A stretch of DNA of 64,000 nucleotides from positions 67,379 through 131,378 of the forward strand of contig CAVDHB010000068.1 in assembly GCA_963608705.1 (NCBI GenBank), in the 5' to 3' direction. The notes beneath the pieces were generated by a model. The model saw only the letters and a list, made by a program, of their open reading frames with translations, was not told the origin of the DNA and did no database searches. The translations under genes and the position numbers were made by a program. Positions 7,843 to 16,920 of this stretch are shown in pieces (the first letter of the stretch is position 1; every line of letters starts with the position of its first letter). The stretch is from CAVDHB01 sp963608705 (GTDB lineage Bacteria; Bacteroidota; Bacteroidia; Bacteroidales; Bacteroidaceae).

Positions 7843-8634
7843 ATGATAAAATATACCAGTATCGCATGGGTAAGTTTGATACTTACCTGCTTATTATTTT
7901 CGTGCAGTCCTGCCAAACAGGTCACTTATTTGCAAGATATACAGCCCAATGTAACCATGGCCTTGCAAGAGTACAAAGATATCAAATTGCAATCGGGAGA
8001 TAAAATCAGTATCATCGTACATAGTCGGGACAATGAATTGGTGCAGATGTTCAATCTTGCCAATAATACGAATGGAGGTACTTTAGGTTCTTACAATAGT
8101 AATTCTTCACTTTATACGGTGGATGAATCCGGTAAAATAGACATGCCGGTATTGGGATTGATCACAGCCAATGGCCTTACACGAATGGAACTGGCGAACC
8201 TGATAAAATACCGGCTGCTCTCCAGCAAACTGGTTCGTGACCCGGTGGTGACGGTGGAATATGCCAATCTGGGTTATTCCGTGATGGGGGAGGTCAAGGC
8301 CCCTGGCAGAAAGGAAATAGACCGTGACAGGATAACCTTGTTGGAGGGGTTGGCGCAGGCAGGCGATCTCACGATACAAGGACGCAGGGACAACATCCTC
8401 GTGCTACGCACGGTGGATGGGAAGCAGACCCCTTACAGAGTAGACCTGACTCAGACCGGCAGCCTGTATTCCTCTCCTGTGTACTATCTCCAGCAGAATG
8501 ACGTGATTTATGTGGAGCCTACGGGCGTGAAGGCTAATGAGTCCAAGCTCAACGCCAATACCACCCGTACACCCGCCTTTTGGATTTCTACCGCTTCATT
8601 TCTTATGACGCTGATTTTATTCCTCACAAAATAA
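7843..8634 (+). CDS. Polysaccharide export lipoprotein, Wza/OPX family
   Basis: Outer-membrane-associated export protein, 263 residues. It starts with a lipoprotein signal (hydrophobic stretch then lipobox LLFSC, Cys about residue 21), followed by the Poly_export domain (YKDIKLQSGDKISIIVHSRD) and an SLBB-like segment (GYSVMGEVKAPGRKEID). A hydrophobic stretch at the C-terminus (FWISTASFLMTLILFLTK) may be the membrane-spanning end. It is shorter than E. coli Wza (379) but usual for Bacteroidetes. The BY-kinase gene follows by 12 bases, its usual partner. Confidence 0.92.
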   Translation: MIKYTSIAWVSLILTCLLFSCSPAKQVTYLQDIQPNVTMALQEYKDIKLQSGDKISIIVHSRDNELVQMFNLANNTNGGTLGSYNSNSSLYTVDESGKIDMPVLGLITANGLTRMELANLIKYRLLSSKLVRDPVVTVEYANLGYSVMGEVKAPGRKEIDRDRITLLEGLAQAGDLTIQGRRDNILVLRTVDGKQTPYRVDLTQTGSLYSSPVYYLQQNDVIYVEPTGVKANESKLNANTTRTPAFWISTASFLMTLILFLTK

Positions 8635-8646
8635 ACCTGTTTGCAG

Positions 8647-11037
8647 ATGGAAAGAAACAATAAAGACAACTCCCATATAACACGCAGACAATCGAATGAG
8701 AGTGTGGTCAAGGTGCGTGATTTGTTTTTTCTCGCACTTCAACATTGGTATTGGTTTGTATTTTCGCTTCTTGTAACCATTGGATGTGCCATATTCTATC
8801 TATTGGTGACTCCGAAAGTACATACGTGTACCGCTTCCATGTTGATTAAATCTGATGAGAATAAGGCTGATGCTGAAGAGCAATTACAAGCATTGGGTCT
8901 TAATCAGACCTCTTCTAATATGACGAATGAGATATTGTCTTTGAATACGATCGAAATTGCATCTGAAATTGTACGGCGCCTTCATCTGGAAACCGACTAT
9001 AAGTATGATGGCACTTTTCATAAAGAAGAGGCATACGGTACCAATTTGCCAGTGAATGTGCTGTGTGAAGGAATAAATGACGATGAAACATTGTCATTGC
9101 ATCTGTCATTGGCGGCCAGTGGGAAGGTGACCCTCAGTGATATCAAGCGTAATGGCGAGGCTGTATCCGAAAGCTATACACTTAATATGGGTGGCTGCAT
9201 AGAGAATACGGAAATCGGGAAAATAACCGTATTGCCTTCGCCCTATTATAAGAAAGGTGAAGAGGATGAGATAGACGTGACACGTGCTGATATCAATGCT
9301 ACCATTGCATCAGTGCAAGGCAAGATTTCCGCTTCACTTCGTGACGAAAATTCCACTATTATCGATATTAAATATAAGGATGTCTCTTTGGAACGGGCAA
9401 AGGATGTGCTCAACACCCTTGTAGCAGTGTATAACGAGAACTGGGTGAAAGACCGAAACCGAATATCTGTCAGTACCAGTGAGTTCATTAGAGACCGTCT
9501 GGGAGTAATAGAAAAGGAACTTGGCAGTGTGGATAAAAATATTGCCAATTACAAGTCAAACCATCTGATTCCAGATGTGCAGACTGCCGGAGCAGAAGCC
9601 ATGTCACAAGCTTCGGCGGCAGACCAACAGTCACGTTCGATTGCCAGCCAGCTTTATATGGCTCAGTATATCAGAAGCTATTTGATGGACAATCGGCATA
9701 CAAACCAGTTGCTTCCATCGAACTCCGGAATCAATAACTCCAGCATTGAGCAACAAATTGGTGAATATAATGAAACGGTGTTGAAACGTAACAAGCACTT
9801 GTCCATATCATCGGCACAAAACCCCTTGGTAATAGACTTGGATGAAAACCTGAAAGTCATGCGCCGTGCCATCATCCACTCCTTGAACAATGAAGTGACC
9901 ATGTTGCAGGCACAGCAGCGTACTACTCAGAATAGTCAGAATAAAGCGACTGCAAAGATATCCGCTAACCCTAAACAGGCACAATATCTACTGTCCGTGG
10001 AACGACAACAAAAGGTGAAGGAGTCATTGTATCTGTTTTTATTGCAGAAGCGTGAGGAAAACGAGTTGTCGCAAGCCTTCACGGCTTATAACACCCGCCT
10101 CATTGAGCCTCCCCATGAGGGAGGTGGATCCGTCCAGCCTGTCAGCACTAATATCCTGCTCATGGCTTTCAGTCTGGGATTGCTTATACCTGGGGGTATT
10201 CTCTTTCTCAAAGAGAGCTTAAACACCACAGTACGTGGCCGAAAGGACTTGGAACAATTGAAAGTTCCTTTTGCAGGAGAAGTGCCTCAATCCGAGGGGA
10301 CAGGCAAGAAGCTAAGCAAGAGAAAAGGTGCAAAATTTCCCTATACCCTGTTGGTGGAGTCGGAAAACAAGAACACCATCAACGAGGCGTTCCGTGTGGT
10401 GCGCACCAACCTGGAGTTTATGCTTGGATTCGATGGTAAAGGACATGTCATCATGCTCACCTCCATGAATCCCAACAGTGGCAAGACCTTCACCACGTCC
10501 AACCTCGCCACAGCCTTCGGCATCAAGGGCAAGAAAGTCATCGCTATTGACCTCGACCTGCGTAAAGGTTCCCTGTCTCAATATGTCGACAAACCACACC
10601 ATGGCATCTCCAACTATCTCAGTGGCCAAGAGGCAGACTATAAGCCTTTGGTTCGCCAGCTGGGTTGCATCGACCTCCTGCCCTGCGGCACCATCCCACC
10701 CAACCCCACCGAGTTGCTGTTCTCTCCCCGCTTCGAAAGTCTCCTCTCTGAATTGCGCACGCAGTATGATTATATCTTCATCGACTGTCCGCCCATCGAG
10801 ATGGTGGCCGATGCTTCCATCATCAACCGCCATGTAGACCTCACTCTCTTCATCATCCGTGCCCAACGCTTCGACCGAAGCATGCTGCCCGAGATAGAAG
10901 AATGGTATGAGAACCGGAAGTACAAGAACCTAGCCATATTGCTGAATGGCACCACCGACGAGTTGGGCAAGTATGGGTATCACCGCTATGGCTATCGGTA
11001 TGGGTACTATAAATATGGTGAAAAGGCTGAGTCATGA
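8647..11037 (+). CDS. Capsule chain-length determinant / BY-kinase (Wzc-like)
   Basis: Inner-membrane polysaccharide co-polymerase fused to a bacterial tyrosine kinase, 796 residues from ATG 8647 (an upstream TTG at 8641 is possible). Order: TM1 (about 28-50), periplasmic Wzz domain with coiled coils, a GNVR-like segment near residue 440, TM2 near 505, then the kinase domain with Walker A NPNSGKTFTTSN (about 607-618), Walker A' IDLDLRKG and Walker B-like FIDCPP. The C-terminus carries eight tyrosines within the last ~20 residues, the autophosphorylated cluster that controls chain length. It overlaps the ABC permease start by 4 bases. Confidence 0.93.
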   Translation: MERNNKDNSHITRRQSNESVVKVRDLFFLALQHWYWFVFSLLVTIGCAIFYLLVTPKVHTCTASMLIKSDENKADAEEQLQALGLNQTSSNMTNEILSLNTIEIASEIVRRLHLETDYKYDGTFHKEEAYGTNLPVNVLCEGINDDETLSLHLSLAASGKVTLSDIKRNGEAVSESYTLNMGGCIENTEIGKITVLPSPYYKKGEEDEIDVTRADINATIASVQGKISASLRDENSTIIDIKYKDVSLERAKDVLNTLVAVYNENWVKDRNRISVSTSEFIRDRLGVIEKELGSVDKNIANYKSNHLIPDVQTAGAEAMSQASAADQQSRSIASQLYMAQYIRSYLMDNRHTNQLLPSNSGINNSSIEQQIGEYNETVLKRNKHLSISSAQNPLVIDLDENLKVMRRAIIHSLNNEVTMLQAQQRTTQNSQNKATAKISANPKQAQYLLSVERQQKVKESLYLFLLQKREENELSQAFTAYNTRLIEPPHEGGGSVQPVSTNILLMAFSLGLLIPGGILFLKESLNTTVRGRKDLEQLKVPFAGEVPQSEGTGKKLSKRKGAKFPYTLLVESENKNTINEAFRVVRTNLEFMLGFDGKGHVIMLTSMNPNSGKTFTTSNLATAFGIKGKKVIAIDLDLRKGSLSQYVDKPHHGISNYLSGQEADYKPLVRQLGCIDLLPCGTIPPNPTELLFSPRFESLLSELRTQYDYIFIDCPPIEMVADASIINRHVDLTLFIIRAQRFDRSMLPEIEEWYENRKYKNLAILLNGTTDELGKYGYHRYGYRYGYYKYGEKAES

Positions 11038-11882
11038 CAAACGAACCGCATTGGGACACCATCATCAAGCCTAAGAACAAATGGCTTGACATCGACCTAA
11101 AGAGTCTGTGGAAATACCGCGACCTGTATGTCATGTACGTGAAGCGCGACATCATCACGGTCTACAAGCAAACCATCCTAGGGCCGCTTTGGTTTCTGAT
11201 ACAACCAATGCTGACCACCATCATGTATATGTTCGTCTTCGGTGGACTGGCAGGCATATCCACCGATGGTGTGCCACAACCTCTGTTTTATATGTCGGGC
11301 ATCCTGCTATGGAACTATTTCAACTCCGTCTTCATGGAGACCTCAACCGTGTTCACAAAGAATGCCGCCGTCTTTGGGAAGGTCTACTTCCCTAGACTGG
11401 TTGTGCCGCTCTCCACGGCCACGTCCAATCTGATTAAGCTTGGCATACAGCTGTTCCTGTTCATGGCGATATATGTTTATTTCTGCATCAAGGGAACACC
11501 CTTGTCGCTCAACTGGTCATTGCTGCTGTTTCCATTTCTCATTCTATTGTTGGCCTTGCATTCCATGTCGTGGGGATTAATTGTTTCTGCGCTTACCACC
11601 AAGTATCGTGACCTCACACTGTTGGTGACGTTCGGCATACAACTCTTCATGTATGCCACTCCCATCATCTATCCGCTCAGTGCGGCTCCAGGGAAATATA
11701 AAGCATTATTGCACCTCAATCCGCTCACTCCGATATTCGAAACATTTCGGCATGGCTGTTTAGGTTGTGGGACTCTCGACTGGGGAGGTCTGCTCTACAG
11801 CGCACTGTTCATGGCTGCCACCTTGTTCTTGGCTGTCATCATCTTCACCAGAGTGGAACGTAACTTTATGGATACCGTATAA
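11034..11882 (+). CDS. ABC-2 type polysaccharide export permease (Wzm/KpsM-like)
   Basis: Membrane subunit of an ABC exporter that moves lipid-linked polysaccharide across the inner membrane. 282 residues, about six TM segments; the N-terminal amphipathic part (SLWKYRDLYVMYVKRDI) and ILGPLWFLIQPM are characteristic of O-antigen/capsule ABC permeases. The start overlaps the BY-kinase stop (ATGA) and the ATPase gene begins one base after this stop, so the three are tightly coupled. Its presence is notable because an EpsG-like polymerase, normally used with a flippase rather than an ABC exporter, lies in the same operon. Confidence 0.92.
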   Translation: MTNEPHWDTIIKPKNKWLDIDLKSLWKYRDLYVMYVKRDIITVYKQTILGPLWFLIQPMLTTIMYMFVFGGLAGISTDGVPQPLFYMSGILLWNYFNSVFMETSTVFTKNAAVFGKVYFPRLVVPLSTATSNLIKLGIQLFLFMAIYVYFCIKGTPLSLNWSLLLFPFLILLLALHSMSWGLIVSALTTKYRDLTLLVTFGIQLFMYATPIIYPLSAAPGKYKALLHLNPLTPIFETFRHGCLGCGTLDWGGLLYSALFMAATLFLAVIIFTRVERNFMDTV

Positions 11883-11883
11883 A

Positions 11884-13161
11884 ATGAAGAACGACATAGC
11901 AATCACTTTCGACCATGTGGGAAAACTATATCAACTGGGCGTAGTCGGCACAGGCACACTCTCCCACGACCTAAATCGTTGGTGGCAGACATCAGTCCTG
12001 CACAAGGCAGACCCTTACCTGCGCATCGGCGAGACCAACGACCGTAGCAAGCACGGCAATTCTGACTATGTATGGGCTTTGAAAGACATCACCTTTGATG
12101 TTCACCAAGGCGACGTGGTGGGCATCATCGGAAAGAATGGTGCAGGTAAGTCCACTCTATTGAAACTTCTCTCACGTGTCACCTCTCCCACCACTGGCAT
12201 TATCAAGGCCAGGGGACGTATAGCTTCCCTACTCGAAGTAGGCACGGGGTTCCATCCAGAGATGACAGGTCGTGAGAACATCTACATGAATGGCTCTATT
12301 ATGGGCATGAGACGGCATGAGATTACCTCTAAATTGTCAGATATTGTTGAGTTTGCCGGTGTGGAGCGTTATATCGACACCCCTGTCAAACGTTATTCCA
12401 GTGGTATGACAGTCCGCCTAGGCTTTGCTGTCGCAGCCTTCCTTGAACCAGAGATATTGGTCGTAGACGAAGTCTTGGCCGTAGGTGACGCGGAGTTTCA
12501 GAAGAAAGCCATCGGCAAGATGCAGGATGTATCCAAAGGTGAAGGGCGCACGGTATTGTTTGTGAGCCACAATATGGCGGCAGTAAGGAGCCTATGTTGT
12601 AAGGGTATATTACTTAATAACGGTTTAATAAGAGCCATGGGCACTGCTGAAGAGATGGTAAATCTGTATAGAATCCAATCAGAATCTATATTGAAACACA
12701 AACTTGATTTAGATTCTCCAATGCGAAGGAGTAAAAGTCTTCACATCAAGTCATTCTCTTTCTTAGATGCAAACAAGACACCAACTAGTTCCTATTCTTT
12801 TTCTGATAAGGTCATTTTTTCTGTTTCTTTGGCAAGTCAACAACCATATACTATCACGATTAGAATATCCATTTTTGATTTGAATGAAGCACGAATCATG
12901 ACGTTTGACTCTTCAGACATTAATAAAATTTTCCATATAGAAGATAATTTAGACCTAGTCTGTGAATCAGAAGATAGATTGAATATAAAACCAGGAATTT
13001 ATAAAGTAAATGTTTCCGTTAGGCAGGGGGCTAATCTTTTAGACCATATTGTAAGCGTAACTTCTCTTGAAATCCGTGAAGAGGATTATTATGGATATGG
13101 AAGATATAATCAGGAAGATATGCCCATTTGTTTAAAGAAACATACTTGGCATATAAAATGA
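11884..13161 (+). CDS. ABC exporter ATPase with C-terminal glycan-recognition domain (Wzt-like)
   Basis: Nucleotide-binding subunit paired with the preceding permease, 425 residues from ATG 11884. Walker A GKNGAGKST lies at about 83-91, signature YSSGMTVRLGFAVA near 181, Walker B ILVVDEVLAVGD near 200. After about residue 245 a beta-rich extension follows (from KLDLDSPMRRSK to the end), matching the Wzt C-terminal domain that in E. coli O9a binds the capped end of the exported glycan. Base composition changes sharply at this domain boundary: the ATPase half is GC-balanced and the C-terminal part AT-rich like the next genes, so the recognition domain appears to belong to the exchangeable cassette. 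Confidence 0.92.
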   Translation: MKNDIAITFDHVGKLYQLGVVGTGTLSHDLNRWWQTSVLHKADPYLRIGETNDRSKHGNSDYVWALKDITFDVHQGDVVGIIGKNGAGKSTLLKLLSRVTSPTTGIIKARGRIASLLEVGTGFHPEMTGRENIYMNGSIMGMRRHEITSKLSDIVEFAGVERYIDTPVKRYSSGMTVRLGFAVAAFLEPEILVVDEVLAVGDAEFQKKAIGKMQDVSKGEGRTVLFVSHNMAAVRSLCCKGILLNNGLIRAMGTAEEMVNLYRIQSESILKHKLDLDSPMRRSKSLHIKSFSFLDANKTPTSSYSFSDKVIFSVSLASQQPYTITIRISIFDLNEARIMTFDSSDINKIFHIEDNLDLVCESEDRLNIKPGIYKVNVSVRQGANLLDHIVSVTSLEIREEDYYGYGRYNQEDMPICLKKHTWHIK

Positions 13162-13168
13162 ATACACT

Positions 13169-15013
13169 ATGACTTCAAACATACTACATATCATGATTAT
13201 TTGGTCTGAGGCATTGCAAGAAAAAAATGCGATATTAGATGACCTAAATAAAGAATTTAAGATTCATAAGATATTCAAAATTCATTGGAACAAAGATAGT
13301 TTCTTGCTGAACTTACGGATATTCTATTCTCACTCACAAAAGCATCTGTCTCCGATCCATTATGATAGCTTACTAAGAAATAAGATGAAACATTGCGGAG
13401 ATGATGATTTTATTGCCATTATCTTCGAAGATGAGCATCCAGTTTTAGCAGAAAGAGAAACGTCTAATGGCATACATCTTGTCAATGCTCATGTTTTTGA
13501 CAAGAAAATGCAATATAGGCTAAAGACAGGTGGTGGACACAAGATCCACGCAAGTGACAATGCTTGGGAAACCAACAAGGACTTAACCATACTTTTCGGA
13601 TTGAATACAGAAGACTTCTGTAATACATACAAGGTTGACAGGCAGGAAGAATTTTATCCACATGATTGTATCGGAGTAAGAGGTTACACTTCTATCCGCA
13701 GATTATTTTATGTTCTAAACAATACAATAAACTATTGTGTGTTGCGCAATCATGAGTGTCTACCTGATGAATATACGATTGAAGGACATGGAGACATTGA
13801 CTTACTTGTTGAAGACAAGAACTATATATGTTATCTGACATCTGCTAATATCGTATTTCCCGAGAGTTATCGAGTATACTGTACCATAAAAATTGCAGGA
13901 GAACAAGTTCCTTTTGATTTTAGGTACATTGGGGATAATTATTATGACTTATTGTGGGAACAAGATATATTGGATAAAAGAGTACTCATCCAAGATTTAT
14001 ATTATGTTCCAAGCAATGAAGACCAATTTTATTCTCTGTTATATCATGCGTATATCCAGAAAAATGAAATCAAAGAAGATTATATTCCCAAGCTTCAGCA
14101 TTATGCGAATCGAATAGGGGTAAATTATACGGCAGATACGACGAAAGCTATCAAGCTATTGGATGATTTTCTATCTAGAAAAGGATATGAATATATTCGT
14201 CCACAAGATATTACCGTCATATATAATCATAAAAACTTGGCTCAATCAAGCTATGCATTTCGCTATGGGAAATGCATCAAGCGCACTGAGGAAAAAGGTT
14301 CAAATGGCTATGTCTATTCGACTTTAGTTTATGAAGACAACAAGTATTTTACAAAAATAGGCACTTCATGGCTTATAGACAATGAGATTTCTTTCCTGAG
14401 ACAACTAGACGGTAATCATCATTTCCCGAAATTGTTATCAATAAAAGAAATCAAAGGAAAGACGAAAATTGAACTATCAAGAATCAATGGAATAGACTTT
14501 ATTAGTTTTTTCAAAGATATCAATCACCAACGTAAAAGTTATCTGATTTCTTTCATATATGAATGTTTAGAGATTCTTATCATATTGAATCAGCATAATA
14601 TCTGCCATCGTGATTTCTTGCCTACAAATTTAGTGGTATGTGAAAATAAAGGAAGAACAGTGGTGGGACTGATAGACTTTGGATGGGCTGTTACCTATGA
14701 TGAAACGCATCCAAAGACTCCCTCCAACCTGGGGCGGTATAGTTCTATAAAAAGGATTGTGCCTGATATGTTCACATTAAGTACTTTCCTAACAGAATAT
14801 TGGGCAGATCTCCCTTTTATAAGAATGTTGTGTTTTTGGCTGAGGAAATCAGAGGCACAAAATCGTTCTGAACAGATGCAACTTCTGAAGAAGATCATTC
14901 TATATGCACGATTTATATTCTCGCCTTATGACTCTTTTCGCCTGTTTCTCCGTCGCCATCAAAGATTCCACTTCCTTAAAGAACATATCAAGAAACTGTT
15001 CATCAAGAAATAA
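13169..15013 (+). CDS. Multidomain protein with C-terminal kinase-like domain; possible glycan-end modifying enzyme
   Basis: A 614-residue cytoplasmic protein of unknown name. Three parts are visible: an N-terminal region (1-165) with DDDFIAIIFEDEHPV and a GGGHKIHAS segment; a middle region with GHGDIDLLVED (about 215), resembling nucleotidyltransferase-fold proteins; and a C-terminal protein/sugar-kinase-like domain with catalytic loop ICHRDFLPTNLVV and metal-binding LIDFGWA. It directly follows wzt. In ABC-exported O-antigens such as O9a, a kinase (WbdD) caps the chain and Wzt binds that cap, so a capping role is attractive but inferred. LicD-like or phosphotransferase activity is an alternative. 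Strongly AT-rich. Confidence 0.6.
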   Translation: MTSNILHIMIIWSEALQEKNAILDDLNKEFKIHKIFKIHWNKDSFLLNLRIFYSHSQKHLSPIHYDSLLRNKMKHCGDDDFIAIIFEDEHPVLAERETSNGIHLVNAHVFDKKMQYRLKTGGGHKIHASDNAWETNKDLTILFGLNTEDFCNTYKVDRQEEFYPHDCIGVRGYTSIRRLFYVLNNTINYCVLRNHECLPDEYTIEGHGDIDLLVEDKNYICYLTSANIVFPESYRVYCTIKIAGEQVPFDFRYIGDNYYDLLWEQDILDKRVLIQDLYYVPSNEDQFYSLLYHAYIQKNEIKEDYIPKLQHYANRIGVNYTADTTKAIKLLDDFLSRKGYEYIRPQDITVIYNHKNLAQSSYAFRYGKCIKRTEEKGSNGYVYSTLVYEDNKYFTKIGTSWLIDNEISFLRQLDGNHHFPKLLSIKEIKGKTKIELSRINGIDFISFFKDINHQRKSYLISFIYECLEILIILNQHNICHRDFLPTNLVVCENKGRTVVGLIDFGWAVTYDETHPKTPSNLGRYSSIKRIVPDMFTLSTFLTEYWADLPFIRMLCFWLRKSEAQNRSEQMQLLKKIILYARFIFSPYDSFRLFLRRHQRFHFLKEHIKKLFIKK

Positions 15014-15934
15014 ATGACATTCGAACACTATATATTGACTCGCTTCAACCTCTCATTTTTCGAGGGAGTAGATAATGCTAGATGCGATTATGAATATCTG
15101 AGATACAGGTTTCATTTGTTTGAGAAATATTGTATGCCATCTATAGTTGGGCAAACATGTCAAAATTTCAAATGGTTAGTCCTACTTGACATCCACACCC
15201 CTCCTGAGTTTAAGAAAAAAATGCAGGAGTACCACGAGGCATACAACAACTTAGTTCCATGCTATTTAGATGCAGAAAAATATAAGGAAATTCCCTCTAG
15301 CTATAAAAAAGCTAATGATGATTACGAGGATATTATCAACTCTTTTTGTCCTTCCCATCCGTATGATTTGAAGGCTGAAGAGCCCATGAGATTCATAATT
15401 CCTCTTTTTATCATGGATGCCATTAAAAAATGTTCTGGAATGTATCCTGATTTTTATATAACTACCCGGATAGACAATGATGATGCTTTCCATAAGGACA
15501 TGGTGAAGAGCATTCAACAAAGGTTTGGGGAACAACCGAGAAAGATTGTATATGACTTTGTTTATACTTATAAGTATATACTGCATGAAGGCATTATCTA
15601 TCGATATACATTACAAAATGGACATTTCATATCATTGGTAGAACCTGCCAACGAACTGTTCCTATCTGTATTGTATTGCAATCATTTGTATGCAGATAAA
15701 TTCTACAAGATAGAACATATCTATCAAAAAACCATGCAGATAGAGCTGATACATGGCAAGAATGTGGTTAATGATTTTACTGATATCAGTTGTGGTGGGA
15801 TGCTCTATGCATTCTTCCATTTCAAAGCACATGATTTTGGGTTTCGCAAGATGTTTCTGTCTCCACATAGATTCATACATATCTTTCTATTTTTGATAAA
15901 ACAAAAGTTACTCAAAAAGTTATCACATGTTTAG
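15014..15934 (+). CDS. Putative rhamnosyltransferase-type glycosyltransferase
   Basis: 306 residues starting right after the previous stop. The HYILTRFNL start, WLVLLDIHTPPEF and the TRIDNDDAFHKDM segment (an acidic DxDD-like nucleotide-sugar/metal site) resemble the putative rhamnosyl transferase family found in capsule clusters. Cytoplasmic, sugar donor unknown. It overlaps the next gene by 8 bases. AT-rich like its neighbours. Confidence 0.7.
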   Translation: MTFEHYILTRFNLSFFEGVDNARCDYEYLRYRFHLFEKYCMPSIVGQTCQNFKWLVLLDIHTPPEFKKKMQEYHEAYNNLVPCYLDAEKYKEIPSSYKKANDDYEDIINSFCPSHPYDLKAEEPMRFIIPLFIMDAIKKCSGMYPDFYITTRIDNDDAFHKDMVKSIQQRFGEQPRKIVYDFVYTYKYILHEGIIYRYTLQNGHFISLVEPANELFLSVLYCNHLYADKFYKIEHIYQKTMQIELIHGKNVVNDFTDISCGGMLYAFFHFKAHDFGFRKMFLSPHRFIHIFLFLIKQKLLKKLSHV

Positions 15935-16901
15935 AAAACTTGTAAATAAGCTCAAGACTATATGCTTGAATTTTAACGCTTATACCAGAAGATATGTCTG
16001 GCCTTTGCCCAAGTTCAGAAAAGAAGTTGTCGTAATGATTGATGGCGATTTTCAACATGGAGGTTTAACGGATAGATTTCGTAATATTCTTTCCGTTTAT
16101 TCCTATTGCAAAAGTCATGGAATTCGATTTCGGCTATATTATGTTTATCCCATTCCTCTACAACAACTATTAAAACCAAACAAGTATAATTGGCTCATTA
16201 GGAAAAAAGATATTTCATATTCCTATTATGACTCAGAAGAGTTAAATTTATGGGTAAAATTATACAAAAAAAAGTGTTTTAATGATGACAACATAAGGTT
16301 AAACAACTTGCAGCATTTGGCTATTTTAGATGCAATATGGCATTCGAATAAAAGAAAGCAATATCATATCTATGGCAATTGCTACTTTGCCAAGGGTAAT
16401 TTTCGTGAGCTTTTCCAAGAGTTGTTCACCCCAACACCATATCTAAAAGCAATGCTAAGTCAGCACGCTTTCAGCTTTCAATATGAAGCTGTCACTCTCC
16501 GTTTCCAACAACTTCTTGGGGATTTTAAAGAAGGTGATTTTGAGATTCTATCCGACAAGAATAGAGAAGAATTGATCAATCAGTGCATTGGAAAAATAAA
16601 AGAACTGTACGACAATGACTACTTCTCTACTTCTCAGATATTGGTAACATCTGATAGTCAAACATTTTTGAGTTATGTAGAGCAATTACCCTATGTCCAT
16701 ATCATTCCTGGAGAAATGGAACACATGGATTATACACAAAACAAGGCATTGAATATGAATGCCAAATCTTTTATCGATTTGTTTATGTTAGCTAAGGCAC
16801 AACGTGTGACACTATTGCAAACAGGCAAGATGTATAAAAGCGGCTTCCCTGAATTTGCCGCAGAATTAGGCAATGTCTCTTATAATAGGATATGTTTCTA
16901 A
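15927..16901 (+). CDS. Putative glycosyltransferase, fucosyltransferase-like fold
   Basis: 324 residues. A basic N-terminus is followed by GDFQHGGLTDRFRNILSVY, a glycine-rich motif of the kind seen in alpha-1,2/O-fucosyltransferase-like families, and by a Rossmann-like C-terminal half (ILVTSDSQTFLSYVEQL). No DxD motif typical of GT-A enzymes is evident. Placed between two glycosyltransferase genes, overlapping the first by 8 bases. The specific sugar cannot be told from the sequence. Confidence 0.6.
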   Translation: MFRKLVNKLKTICLNFNAYTRRYVWPLPKFRKEVVVMIDGDFQHGGLTDRFRNILSVYSYCKSHGIRFRLYYVYPIPLQQLLKPNKYNWLIRKKDISYSYYDSEELNLWVKLYKKKCFNDDNIRLNNLQHLAILDAIWHSNKRKQYHIYGNCYFAKGNFRELFQELFTPTPYLKAMLSQHAFSFQYEAVTLRFQQLLGDFKEGDFEILSDKNREELINQCIGKIKELYDNDYFSTSQILVTSDSQTFLSYVEQLPYVHIIPGEMEHMDYTQNKALNMNAKSFIDLFMLAKAQRVTLLQTGKMYKSGFPEFAAELGNVSYNRICF

Positions 16902-16920
16902 CCATAAGACGCAGATTCTG

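Noticed and set aside
10312..10866. 184-codon minus-strand frame within the BY-kinase gene
   Set aside because: Opposite strand of the conserved Walker A and B region; coding potential belongs to the kinase.
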